Positions 1 through 14,565 of a stretch of 64,000 bases of DNA are shown here, piece after piece (within the stretch, counting starts at the first letter, position 1; each line of letters begins with the position of its first letter). A model generated the notes under the pieces. The model was not told the origin of the DNA. It worked only from the letters and a program-made list of their open reading frames with translations, and ran no database searches. The DNA comes from Haliclystus octoradiatus (Eukaryota > Cnidaria > Staurozoa > Stauromedusae > Haliclystidae), in the NCBI GenBank assembly GCA_916610825.1, contig OU744448.1, positions 19,137,032 to 19,201,031 of the forward strand. The letters are read 5' to 3'. A program made the position numbers and the translations under genes.

Positions 1-144
1 TCATGCCACTTGAAGCCTACCATTGTTATAAAGTGAAAAAAGATCAACACCTTAGTGTTGATAAATAAATTAAAAAGGACGTGAGAATGGTTGAATGAAT
101 AATTTTATTGAGAAAGAAAGAGTGGCCGTCGGGTTTTAATGAGT

Positions 145-326
145 GCAGTCCGTTACAACGAAAATCCGTTGCGCCGAATGGTCATTGCGCTGAGACCGAT
201 TCGCCAAAAGTCTGTTGCGCTGAAAGTCCGTTGCACCGAAAAGCGATGCATCGAAAAGCCGTTGCACCGAAAGGCCGATACGCTGAAAGTCCGTTGCGCC
301 GAATGCACCGAGAGTCCGTTCGTCAC
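145..326. repeat. Degenerate GC-rich minisatellite, direct cluster
   Basis: About ten imperfect units built on the core CGTTGCGCCGAA, spaced 12-24 bases apart, all in one orientation. The GC content is much higher than that of the AT-rich surroundings. Short open frames on both strands here merely translate the repeat and show no domain. The same core reappears at 953-1048, so this is a dispersed repeat family and not a gene. Confidence 0.8.
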
Positions 327-952
327 AGAGATTATCACGACCCGTGATAAAAGCTTTTTCCGAAATTATATCTGAATGGCTTTTGTACCATGTAACATTG
401 GTAGATACTGGGACCACAATTATTTTGTTTTCAGACGCTATGCGAGTGAAAAAATTCAAATTTTCATATCTAAATGCTAAGAATTTAGCGTTTATTTACA
501 ATTCTTGTGCCATACATTATCAAGATTGTTACTAACGGGACTCACGTTTATACTCGACTAGAGTACAGGTTCTATTACTATTATCTGTCTTTCCTACGAA
601 CATACCAGCTAGGGTACCGAAAAAATATGCAAATACGTCAAGCTCCCCCACACTCGAAAGTTTGTATTGTTGGTATCAAAATGTAGCTAACAATTAGCTC
701 AAAATTGCTCAGTGGTCAAACATATGCTCACGCAGTAGTTTTCTGCAATAGCTTTTTAGTGATTTCAAAAACAGTAATGAAGTCTGGTAGAACATCAATA
801 TAATATTATTTCGAACTTCATTTCATTCTTACAACTGGCTTAATACCTTAAATAAAGATGACGAATGTATAAAAGATGACGAATTTATGAATGATAGCTC
901 ACTATACTGAAACGTGGTAAAATCACATCTCACTATACAGAAGGAGCTACAG
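327..952. other. Unannotated stretch
   Basis: AT-rich DNA with no coding similarity, RNA gene or repeat that I recognise. A small local repeat (two near-copies of a motif around ATGACGAAT at about 858-890) is the only structure noticed. Confidence 0.5.
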
Positions 953-1048
953 GCGTTGCGCCGAAAGGTCGTTGCGCCGAATGACGTTTTTGGTGCAACG
1001 GACTTTCGGCGCAACGACCTTTCGGTGCAACGACCATTCGGCGCAACG
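953..1048. repeat. Same minisatellite, inverted (hairpin) arrangement
   Basis: Units of the CGTTGCGCCGAA core read forward at 953-983 and then as the reverse complement (TTCGGCGCAACG) at 996-1048. The cluster can therefore fold into a GC-rich hairpin with a short spacer near 985-995. The cluster at 145-326 contains only one orientation. Confidence 0.75.
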
Positions 1049-1141
1049 ATCATCAAAAGAAGCCGACATTCAGCATCTTCTACAAAGCGAGACGTGATTT
1101 AATCAGCCATTGAATTGATTCATCAATGTAGCAAATCCGAC

Positions 1142-1863
1142 AAAAGAACAACATCAACATAAACAAGATGTTCCAACAACAACTGATAGTGAGTTAGCAG
1201 AGCTTTACAGTAAATTAAAACATTGCACAATCAAGCCAGTTGCTCTAAGTCTAATAAACCCTAACTCAAAGTCATTTGTTGCTGAAAGCAGAAATGTGGG
1301 AACAGTAATGGATCTCTATCAAGAAAAATATTTGAGATTATGATTACCATTGCTCAATTGCAGAATGTAACACCATAGATTTCACTATGACAGATAAAGA
1401 GATAGATATTGTTGAAAAAGACGCTCAGAATCAGAGTAAGACGGATGCCTTTTTTCGGTACAGAGCTGATTGCATTGGTGCCTCTATTAGCAAAGCAGCA
1501 TCCCATAACAATACCTCAAAACCATCAAAATCTCTTATAAAATCTGTGTGCCATCCAAAGATTTTCAATCATGTAGTCAGTGAAGACTATGCCATTGACT
1601 TATTTACAACTGAAATGAAGAAATATCATGCTAATTATAATTTAAAAATAAAAGATTATCCTTGGATCCACGCCTGATTTTCTATCACATTGTGAGTGTT
1701 GTGGTGACATTTGTGGGGAGATCAAGTGCCCTTACTGCATGAAAGAACTAGACTTTGATGATTATAGTACAAAGAAAGCATCGTGGTTGAAAAAAGTTGA
1801 TGGTAAACTCACTCATATTAGAAACCATCATTCTAAAATATCACGAAGGTTTTGTGCGATCTG
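1142..1863 (+). pseudogene. YqaJ-type (viral recombinase-like) nuclease gene fragment, broken
   Basis: Three frame-shifted stretches read in order as one protein. The first (to about 1340) contains TDSELAELYSKLKHC and SRNVGTVMDLYQEKY. The second, 1387-1677, contains RADCIGASISKAASH and SLIKSVCHPKIF. The third, from 1673, contains PDFLSHCECCGD followed by GEIKCPYC. This order and the E-I-K-C-P motif match the lambda-exonuclease-like YqaJ domain family common as multicopy genes in invertebrate genomes. A stop at about 1341 and a frameshift near 1673, right at the catalytic PWIHA/PDF segment, break it. The end after 1840 diverges. A remnant of the C-terminal half of the same family lies at 23116-23600. 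Family assignment is from remembered motif pattern; function of the eukaryotic members is not established. Confidence 0.65.
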
Positions 1864-2372
1864 ATTGGTCGAAAGAGCGTGCATGAAATCCTAGGGTAAA
1901 ACATGGCTCCGAAAACCGGGAAAAACCGCAAGCTTCAAAAAGTTTGATCTGTGATAAAATACAGAATTTATAACTTTTTGATAACAATCCAATAAATATC
2001 TCAATAATGGCTACGATTTACAAAACGACATTTAGCTCAAGATGTTTATATTTATTGAAAAGCGTGGTGAATGAGTTATTGGTCGTGTAACATGCAAAAT
2101 AAAAACACAGAATGAAAGACAATTATAGGCTACGCTGTTTCAAGGTAAACCTAAAATTTAAATAACAATTACTGCGTTAATTTGCTAAAGAACTATTGTA
2201 CCACTTATATTACAGACGTTCTTGTATATGTCTTTCTTTATTCAACAATATGTATCTTGTTGTGGGATTCTCTTTGCTCATGGTTTATGAATTGAAATTG
2301 AATTTTAATTGTGAATTCATGAATTGAAAATTCACCGTCGAATGAGATTCCAACATTTGTTTTATTTTAGAA
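1864..2372. other. Unannotated AT-rich stretch
   Basis: No coding, RNA or repeat signal recognised between the YqaJ fragment and the palindrome. Confidence 0.45.
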
Positions 2373-2556
2373 AAGGGTTACCACATGCTTGCAAATGTTT
2401 GTATCCATATTTACTAAAGTCGAAAATGTTGGGAGACACTCGGGAAGCTAAAAATCACTCGCTCGGAGCTCGTGATTTTTTAACGCTTCACTCATGTCTC
2501 CCAACATTTTCTCGTTTAGTATGAATACAAACATGGCAAGTATGTGGAAACCCTTT
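2373..2556. repeat. ~184-bp imperfect palindrome (foldback/MITE-like)
   Basis: The two halves are reverse complements of each other about a centre near 2465. AAGGGTTACCACATGC at the left end mirrors GTATGTGGAAACCCTT at the right end, TTTGTATCCATATTTACTAAA mirrors the 2515-2533 segment in reverse complement, and AATGTTGGGAGACA pairs with TGTCTCCCAACATT. The short core AAAAATCAC/GTGATTTTT pairs innermost. A 66-codon open frame over it is incidental. It looks like a palindromic MITE or foldback element, but no target-site duplication could be defined. Confidence 0.7.
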
Positions 2557-2631
2557 AATATTACTATCAAGAACAACAGCAGTTATTCACTACAAGGGCA
2601 CCTGCATGTGATTTTGTTGTTTTTTGTTTCG

Positions 2632-3333
<702 letters not shown>

Positions 3334-3403
3334 GAGGATTCAAATAATAATAACAAAAATAATAATAATAATAAAAATAGAGGAGTCAAAGACTACACAT
3401 TTT

Positions 3404-3451
3404 GTTACTGTAACTTGAAGTTTCACGCTTTATTGCGATCATCAGACAGTT
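3404..3451 (-). ncRNA. Hammerhead ribozyme motif, PLE-A 3' end
   Basis: Read on the minus strand: stem-I strand AACUGU, then the core CUGAUGA, stem II (CGC with an AAUAAA loop and GCG, preceded by a U-U mismatch), then GAAAC. A 3-bp stem III follows (ACU/AGU, loop UCA), then U at the cleavage position, then ACAGU closing stem I as 5 perfect pairs with ACUGU. This is the type I hammerhead layout with a very short stem III known from Penelope-like elements. Core nucleotides are all present. Cleavage activity is inferred, not shown. Confidence 0.75.
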
Positions 3452-3598
3452 AAAACTAGATAATAAAAAACATACATGGTACCTCTGATACAAACTTACA
3501 TAAATCGCAGCTATTGTTAAATGGGATAAAGCCTATTGTATCGCAATGTGCGTGTTTTCTCTGTGATCGTTTCCTATGCGGCATTTAATTGTTACAGG

Positions 3599-4948
3599 TT
3601 ATGTTTTAGTCGATTTATAATTAGTAAAATAAAATTTATTCTCGTGCCTACATTTTGAAATTAACTCAGATCTTTTGTTAAGTAATGCTTTTTTGGAAAA
3701 AATGATATGATATTTTTCTGCCAGGCATAGCTGGCATCTTTTCGTTATATTATTGTATGGCTTTGCTCTCGATAGAGCTGTCCATTCGATGTTGTAGTCG
3801 GTGGCTTTGTCCTTCTGTTCCCAAATATATTTTGATAGTTGCGTGTTGTGTGTATGTTTATCATGCCGGAATGTGCTTGTGTGCTGTGTGTAGCGTGTCT
3901 TGAAAGAGTTTTCCGTTAGACCGATGTAATTTTTACCCTCTTGGTCTTTCGGGGTAGTCATCTTGGCGTTGTAGATTAATCCTTCCATAAGGCATCTATT
4001 GTTTAATGGACAATTTTCCTTTGTGCGGCAGTTGCATAATTGCGCATTTTCTGTTACTTCCATTTCTGTATTTGTTAAATTCTGGTTGTGGTTAGTAATG
4101 ATTGTTTTCATATTGGAAGTACAACTGTAACTTACTTTTAGCGTGTTTTGATTGAAAATCTTGTGTAGCTTGCTTGTCTTCGGAAAGTGCTTTTTGACTA
4201 GGTTGAGGAATGTTCGGCCAATGTTGCTTTTCACACTTTTGTTGAACGGTGGGTTAAACCATGTGACATTTCTCCTCCTTTTCCCTTTTCTACGGCTTGA
4301 TGTTGCTGGCCTTGGTTCGTATTTTAAATTAGTAGTAGTGTGGCCACTCGCTGTTAAGGCGTCTTCGTAAGTATTTTTGCTGTTTTCATAAATAGTGTTA
4401 TTAGATGATAAATCGGAGAGTCTTTGGTTAATTGCTATAGGTATATGTTTTAGAATTGTAGGTGGATGATTAGAATTAGTGTCTATATATATAGGTTGGT
4501 CGTTAGTTTTTCTGTAGGGCTGGAATGTGCCATTGTTTAGGTCGAAGGTTATGTCTAAGAAGTCTACTGATTTGAGGTTGGTTTTTGATGTAATTTTTAA
4601 TCCCATCTCTTTGAAAATGTTTGTTATTTTTTTCCTGAATCTCTCAGTCTGTGGGCCGGATTTCTTTCGCATTACTGCCAAACCATCATCTCGGTAAAGT
4701 CCAATAGAGTTGTCACCCAGAACTTTCGTAAGTTTATCTAGTATAAATAAACCTACCAATTCGCAAATCTCTGCTCCGTCATAACTGCCCATTGTGACGT
4801 CGAACAGGTTTGTGTGGCTTTTCTTTGACCATGCGGCTCCTTTGTTAAATAGAACTGATTGCCTTGCGTGCATAATAATTTTTGTATCACTTTCTGATAT
4901 TGTTGTAAAGTTTTTTGCAAATGATATAGATTTTTCTAATAGTTGCAG
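3599..4948 (-). pseudogene. PLE-A reverse transcriptase/GIY-YIG endonuclease, C-terminal part
   Basis: An open frame of 424 codons from the first Met (4873), which stays open upstream to about 4948. It carries the end of the RT domain (FDVTMGS, then LYRDDGLAV as the active-site motif, then SVDFLDITFDL), a basic linker (RRKGKRRRN) and a Cys-rich segment (CNCRTKENCPLNNRC). A GIY-YIG module follows (IYNAKM, NYIGLTENSFKTRYTQH) and a terminal Cys/His region (CQLCLAEKYHI, SKCRHENKFY). The N-terminal RT motifs are displaced to 5352-5533, beyond an inverted fragment, so the gene is broken although this stretch has no stops. Confidence 0.8.
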
Positions 4949-4990
4949 ATTAGATTATTAGATTGCAGTATAGATTGTTCTAATAGTTCT

Positions 4991-5353
4991 TATATTTGGG
5001 AACAGAAGGACAAAGCCACCGACTACAACATCGAATGGACAGCTCTATCGAGAGCAAAGCCATACAATAATATAACGAAAAGATGCCAGCTATGCCTGGC
5101 AGAAAAATATCATATCATTTGTTCCAAAAAAGCATTACTTAACAAAAGATCTGAGTTAATTTCAAAATGTAGGCACGAGAATAAATTTTATTTTACTAAT
5201 TATAAATCGACTAAAACATAACCTGTAACAATTAAATGCCGCATAGGAAACGATCACAAAGAAAACACGCACATTGCGATACAATAGGCTTTATCCCATT
5301 TAACAATAGCTGCGATTTATGTAAGTTTATATCAGAGGTACCATGTATGTTTT
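4991..5353 (+). repeat. Inverted copy of PLE-A 3' end (363 bp)
   Basis: This segment is the near-perfect reverse complement of 3467-3830. It encodes the same C-terminal residues (IWEQKDKATDYNIEW to YFTNYKSTKT) and the same 3' UTR, in plus orientation. It sits inside the RT domain of PLE-A, so both 3' ends point outward from a shared body. It could arise from inverted reverse transcription, from template switching, or from misassembly. Confidence 0.8.
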
Positions 5354-5533
5354 GAGGAGTTTTTCGGATATAGAAGGGTAAAAATTTTCTATATCGAAAA
5401 CTAGAAAAGATAATTTGTGTTTGCCTTTTAAATTTTCAGACCATTTGATTACGGAGAAAGAATTTTTCCATTGGTTGGCATTTGATTTTGATTTGATGTC
5501 GATTACAATTTTTTCGATTATTTTTTTATGCCA
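5352..5533 (-). pseudogene. Displaced RT segment of PLE-A
   Basis: On the minus strand this reads KNSFSVIKWSENLKGKHK and FDIENFYPSISEKLL, the RT motif A region of the same PLE family. It would join directly to the segment that resumes at about 4948 (SISFAKNFTTISESD). It therefore shows that PLE-A was once continuous here and was split by the inverted fragment. Confidence 0.7.
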
Positions 5534-5910
5534 TTTATGCCTCTTAGAAAAATATCATATTATATGCGCAAAAGAACCAATAATAAACAAAAAAACTGAA
5601 CTGATATCTAAATGTCGACACGAAAATAAATATTACCTGTCCAATTTTAATAAATCAAAAACATAATAAATAATCATTTACTGAGAATAAAGGAAACCAT
5701 CACATTTTTCTACCACTTGTATTAACAATAGCAATAACAATAGCATTGTATTAATTAAGCAATAGAAAGCAGCATTACGGAGAGTTTATCATAGAACGTA
5801 GATATCATGTATATTTTTCATTGAGCAAAAAATCTGTCTGAAGATCGCTGTGAAAAGCGTGAAACTTGAGTAACAGTAAAGAATGTGTATTCTTTGACTC
5901 TTTTGCCATA
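5528..5910 (+). mobile_element. Third PLE 3'-end fragment, plus strand
   Basis: A plus-strand PLE tail abuts the RT segment. It encodes CHLCLLEKYHIICAKEP and SKCRHENKYYLSNF, with a stop at about 5666, so it is a related but distinct copy of the terminal Cys/His region. Its 3' UTR holds a hammerhead-like motif and ends with ATTATTATT just before (AAT)n. Only the last ~45 codons are present. Confidence 0.75.
5833..5877 (+). ncRNA. Hammerhead-like motif, PLE fragment
   Basis: The order matches the motif at 3404-3451: stem-I strand UCUGU, core CUGAAGA (one change from CUGAUGA), stem II CGC/GCG with an 8-nt loop, GAAAC, stem III ACU/AGU with a 2-nt loop, A at the cleavage position, then ACAGU. 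The change U to A at position 7 falls at the one variable core position (CUGANGA), so the core remains valid. The 2-nt stem III loop suggests it would be stable only as a dimer. Confidence 0.6.
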
Positions 5911-5917
5911 TATTATT

Positions 5918-5998
<81 letters not shown>
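5911..5998. repeat. (AAT)n microsatellite array 2, left of the gap
   Basis: Three ATT units belonging to the PLE tail are followed by AAT repeats that run into an assembly gap. Confidence 0.97.
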
Positions 5999-6198
5999 NN
6001 NNNNNNNNNNNNNNNNNNNNNNNNNNNNNNNNNNNNNNNNNNNNNNNNNNNNNNNNNNNNNNNNNNNNNNNNNNNNNNNNNNNNNNNNNNNNNNNNNNNN
6101 NNNNNNNNNNNNNNNNNNNNNNNNNNNNNNNNNNNNNNNNNNNNNNNNNNNNNNNNNNNNNNNNNNNNNNNNNNNNNNNNNNNNNNNNNNNNNNNNNN
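5999..6198. other. Assembly gap of exactly 200 N
   Basis: Two hundred undetermined bases sit inside the (AAT)n array. The round number suggests a placeholder of unknown true length. The unit just after it (TTTGTACTATATTAATG) is non-repeat, so unsequenced unique DNA may be missing. Confidence 0.97.
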
Positions 6199-6212
6199 TT
6201 TGTACTATATTA

Positions 6213-8676
<2,464 letters not shown>

Positions 8677-9169
8677 ATTTTGAGACAAATGACAGCGATA
8701 AAAGAGACATAATTTAGCAACGTTTCGTTATCTTCTTAATAACATCGTCAGGCGAGTGAGTGATATTGAAAATTTCATAAAATATATAGAGAAAACTAAT
8801 TAACATAATTCTAATAGAGCGTTAAATTCACAGACATCGATACGGAAGACTGTCAGTGATCAAACAAAGAGCCGGGATTTAACAGAGTCTAATTGCGTGT
8901 TGAGTGTAGGCTTGATCTGCCGAATCGCAAGCATTTCATGAATGAGGCAATCAAAACGGTTCTTACATTTTTTAATAACTCGAAAGTTTTGATGACAATC
9001 GCGGACGGTAATACCATGTGAATGGCGAAGATGTGATCCAATGGCCGATCCAGTATGTCCGTCAATGCGTTGATGTAAGTGTTGGCAAGTGAAGCCAACA
9101 TAACTTGCATCACACAAGTCACATTGAAAACAATAAACAACGCATTGACGAGACAAGAGCGGTGGCTTT
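8677..9169 (-). repeat. PLE-B downstream pseudo-LTR
   Basis: Direct repeat partner of 11271-11763. On the minus strand it starts in the codons before the GIY-YIG domain (PPLLSRQCVVYC) and ends just after the beginning of a second ORF copy (MSLLSLSFVSKL), where the (ATT)n array takes over. Confidence 0.85.
8716..8753 (-). ncRNA. Hammerhead-like motif in PLE-B 3' UTR
   Basis: Minus strand: GC, core CUGACGA, a 5-bp stem II (GUUAU/AUAAC with loop UAAGAAG), then GAAAC followed by GUUGC. Stem III is the self-complementary ACGU, which in a single molecule has no loop but can pair between two copies, as described for dimeric hammerheads of animal retroelements. Stem I is weak: only about 2 pairs adjoin the core. 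The core and stem II are convincing; activity is uncertain. Confidence 0.5.
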
Positions 9170-11270
9170 GGCTCAGGTAATCGCAAATCATCTACAATTT
9201 TCCTAGTGTTGAAAACCGGTCTGATAATTTGGCCGATATTACCACTAAGATTAGATAGCTGCTTTTTAAGTGAATTTGCTGAAATTTGATCTTTGAAAGG
9301 CAAAGTAATATTGATGTCATTTTTACTTCTGCTTGCGACTGGCAAATCAAGTGTACCTTCAACACGCTTCTTTCTAAATTTATTTACGTAAAACTCAATT
9401 AATTGACTAGGATACTTTAAGTCTAAAAATCTATTACGCACTATAGTGCACTCTTCATCAAAGTTTTGATCGGTTGATGAAAGCCGATTGGCACGATCTA
9501 GCATTGTAATCAGTAGTGCCTTCTTATAATTTGCATCAACATGACTCTGATAATGTAGTAATAATCCATTATCAGTAGGTTTATGATGAACACCAGTTTC
9601 AACTGTCTTATTAATAAATTTCATTGAAACGCCAAGAAAAGGTAATTTGTTATTCTCTGCGATTTCCATAGTGAATTTTAAAGCAGAATGTTCATTGTTT
9701 AACTTTTGTAGAAATTGATTAGCATCGTATAGGTTTGGCATAATTGTTAAAGTATCATCGACATAGCGATAATAATGTTCAGGAAGATCATTCTTTTCCT
9801 TTAGTCTATCTTCAATGTGACACATAAAAACATTTGCCATTAAGGGACCCAAAGGGGAACCCATTGCCACGCCATCTATTTGTTCGAACAGCTCTCCTTG
9901 AAAAGTAAACAACTGATCTTTTGTGGCAATTTGAAGTAATTCTTTTAGATCATCTTTTGTTAAAGCTAGATCGTGTGTTTCATTAAACCAATTATCTGAG
10001 AAAGCTTTATCAACTAAAATATCTATGGTTTCATCGACAGGAACGTTTGTGAACAGGGACTCGACATCATAAGACACCATAATATCACCGGCTGCAGGCG
10101 TGAGAGTCCGAATAAAATTTGTGAATTCAAATATATCATCTACCATGTAATCATTCATTGACATGGGTTGTAGTTTTTCTCCTAACCACTTTGCCAATTT
10201 AAAATTATAGGAATTAGTGCTTGATAAAATTGGTCTCATCGCTAATAGAGGCTTATGTGTCTTAGGGAGACCATATATGTGGGCTAGCCTAGACCCTGTT
10301 GGCGATAGAGAATCAGCTATTGGTTTCGAGAAAATTCGTTTCAAGGCCTCCTGAACTTTTCTTTCCCTTTCCAGTAAAGGATGGTCAATTTTGCGAGGCC
10401 TACCCCTCGTCTTTTTGCTATTACAATTATATGGTCGGAACTTATCAGTTTTGTCGATAGACGCTTTGCGTAAGAGTCGCACGTATTCGCTATAGTCCAT
10501 TACTACAACACCGTTTCCCTTATCAGGCTTCGTAATAATAATATCTTTCTTACTTTTCAGACTTTTTATTGCTCTAATTAGTTGTTTCGGAGCGGTAGGT
10601 CCTTTGTGTTGGCTGTAATTTATTGCTAAAGTCTTGAGGGTTGTAAGAGCGAGATCTTTTTGCTCAGATGAAAGGGACTGGTCAAGCCTCCAGCAAGCTT
10701 TTTCGAAACTAGCTAAGACATTACTTTCGTCAGTCATACTTCGACGAGGAAGGGAAAATTTGAGGCCTCTTGAAATCACAAGCTTTTCAAAAAATGATAG
10801 TTGATACGAGGATAGGTTAACAATGTGCTTATCTACATCGGTATGATCACGGCTCAACATTCTTGAAATTTTCTTAGTATGTACTGACATAACTTTTTCA
10901 TACTGTAACTTTCTAATTTCAATTAAGTGTTTTAAGGATGACATATATTGAACAACAGAATAGGCCTCACGTAATAATTGATAAGAAGAATTTATTTCAA
11001 TTCTAATTCTTTCTAGATCTTTCAGTCTTAGATATATTTCTTCCTTTATTACCTGTTGTTCGTAGGACCTTGATGATCTGGTCCATTTCCTTTTTGTTGA
11101 ATTATCGACCTTAGCAAATGTTGGAATCAATCCAAGGTTGTTACATAGGTTGAGATATTCAATTGACGCCTCGCAGTTTACAAGGCGCCTGCTACATTTT
11201 TCAATTCTCCTGAAAAATTGTAGCTTGTTATCGCGTTTGAGTATTCTGATTAATAAATTTTTACTTATTA

Positions 11271-13461
<2,191 letters not shown>

Positions 13462-13640
13462 ATATGGAATATAGAATCATGACGAGCTCGTTTGGGTTAT
13501 GTTAACCAAGGATTTAGGAGCAATGCTTGAGAAGATTTAGTACATGTTCAAATAAAAAAATAGGCATGATAGGCCAATTATAGGCCAACGTCTTCGTTAT
13601 CCCATAAAATGAACAGGATAGCCTAAAAATCATGAAATAT
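13462..13640. other. Short unannotated stretch right of LINE-A
   Basis: No feature recognised between the LINE-A truncation point and the tandem repeat. Confidence 0.4.
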
Positions 13641-14565
13641 TTCGAGTAATATGAAAGTAAAAAAACAGCGGCGCTATGAATGGAAAAGACATAAAAATAC
13701 TCTCAGTCAGTCAATGGAAAAACTTTCATTCAATGTATATAGGTAGGCTACTCAGTACTGTATCTGTATTGAAACGTTAACCTAAAGATGCTGTATCGTT
13801 TCTTCAAGCATGCTTAAAATGTTGAAATAATATTATAATCGTAAAAATTACCTGTGAGTGTATCGTTCAATCCGAGTATGTTTCAAAAGTGTCAACATCC
13901 TAAAGAGTTATTCCAGTATTTCCACGAATTATAAACCTAAACAGAGTAATAATAAAATAGTTTCAGGCAGCAAATCAAGACAATAAGAAAGTTCTGAATG
14001 TTTCCAATTATGTGAAACTAAAACAGCGGCACTGGCTTCTTTGAACGGAAAAGAAAAAGGGGCGTAGTAACATTTAAAGCTAGATGGCAAAGTAGACCAC
14101 TAAATAACACCACAACCTATGGCTTATTACCTTTCAATAAATCATTCGTTCCGAGTGTGTTTTTAAATGCCAACATCTCCAAGAGTTGTTCCAATATTTC
14201 CACGAATTAGAAACCTAAACAGAGTAATAATAAATAGTTTCAGGCAGCAAATCAAGACAATAAGAAAGTTCTGAATGTTTCCGATTATGTGAAACTAAAA
14301 CAGCGGCGCTACCTATTATAAACGGAAAAGAAAAAGGGGCATAATACTTGTTGATAGATAGCAAAATACACAACTAGATAACACCACAACCTAGGGTATC
14401 CCACAACCTACGGTTTATATTACCTTTCAATAAATCGTTCGATCTGAGTATGTTTTTAAATGTCAACATCTTGAACAGTTGTTCCAGTATTTCCACGAAA
14501 TATAAACCTAAACAAGTGTAATAATAAAATAGTTCCAGTCAGCAAATCAAGACAATAAGCAGAAG
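13641..14565. repeat. ~285-bp tandem repeat, about 3.2 copies
   Basis: Units beginning near 13862, 14141 and 14434 (periods 279 and 293) share GTTCCAGTATTTCCACGAA, AAACCTAAACAGAGTAATAA, CAGGCAGCAAATCAAGACAA and AACAGCGGCGCTA-like blocks. A partial first unit carries AACAGCGGCGC at about 13667. Divergence between units is moderate. No ORF; a satellite-like or transposon-internal tandem. Confidence 0.75.

Larger units (their letters stand above)
3386..5533 (-). mobile_element. PLE-A: Penelope-like retroelement, 5'-truncated and rearranged
   Basis: On the minus strand this copy runs from a reverse-transcriptase segment (5533-5352) through an interruption (5353-4950) to the rest of RT, a linker and a GIY-YIG domain (4948-3599). 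It then has a 3' UTR with a hammerhead motif and ends against (ATT)n at about 3386. The interruption is a plus-oriented copy of the element's own last ~360 bases. Penelope-like elements couple a telomerase-related RT with a GIY-YIG endonuclease and often show inverted or tandem partial copies. This copy lacks the N-terminal half and cannot be autonomous. Confidence 0.8.

Noticed and set aside
108-459. Short open frames on both strands at the left end (PLRRM/HRKA-type repeats)
   Set aside because: They follow the minisatellite unit and are present in several frames at once; no independent coding signal.
145-1048. Possible CRISPR array from regularly spaced repeats
   Set aside because: Units are imperfect, spacers are short and related, and one cluster is inverted; the genome is eukaryotic.
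2324-2524. 66-codon ORF over the palindrome
   Set aside because: Explained by the inverted-repeat sequence; no domain.
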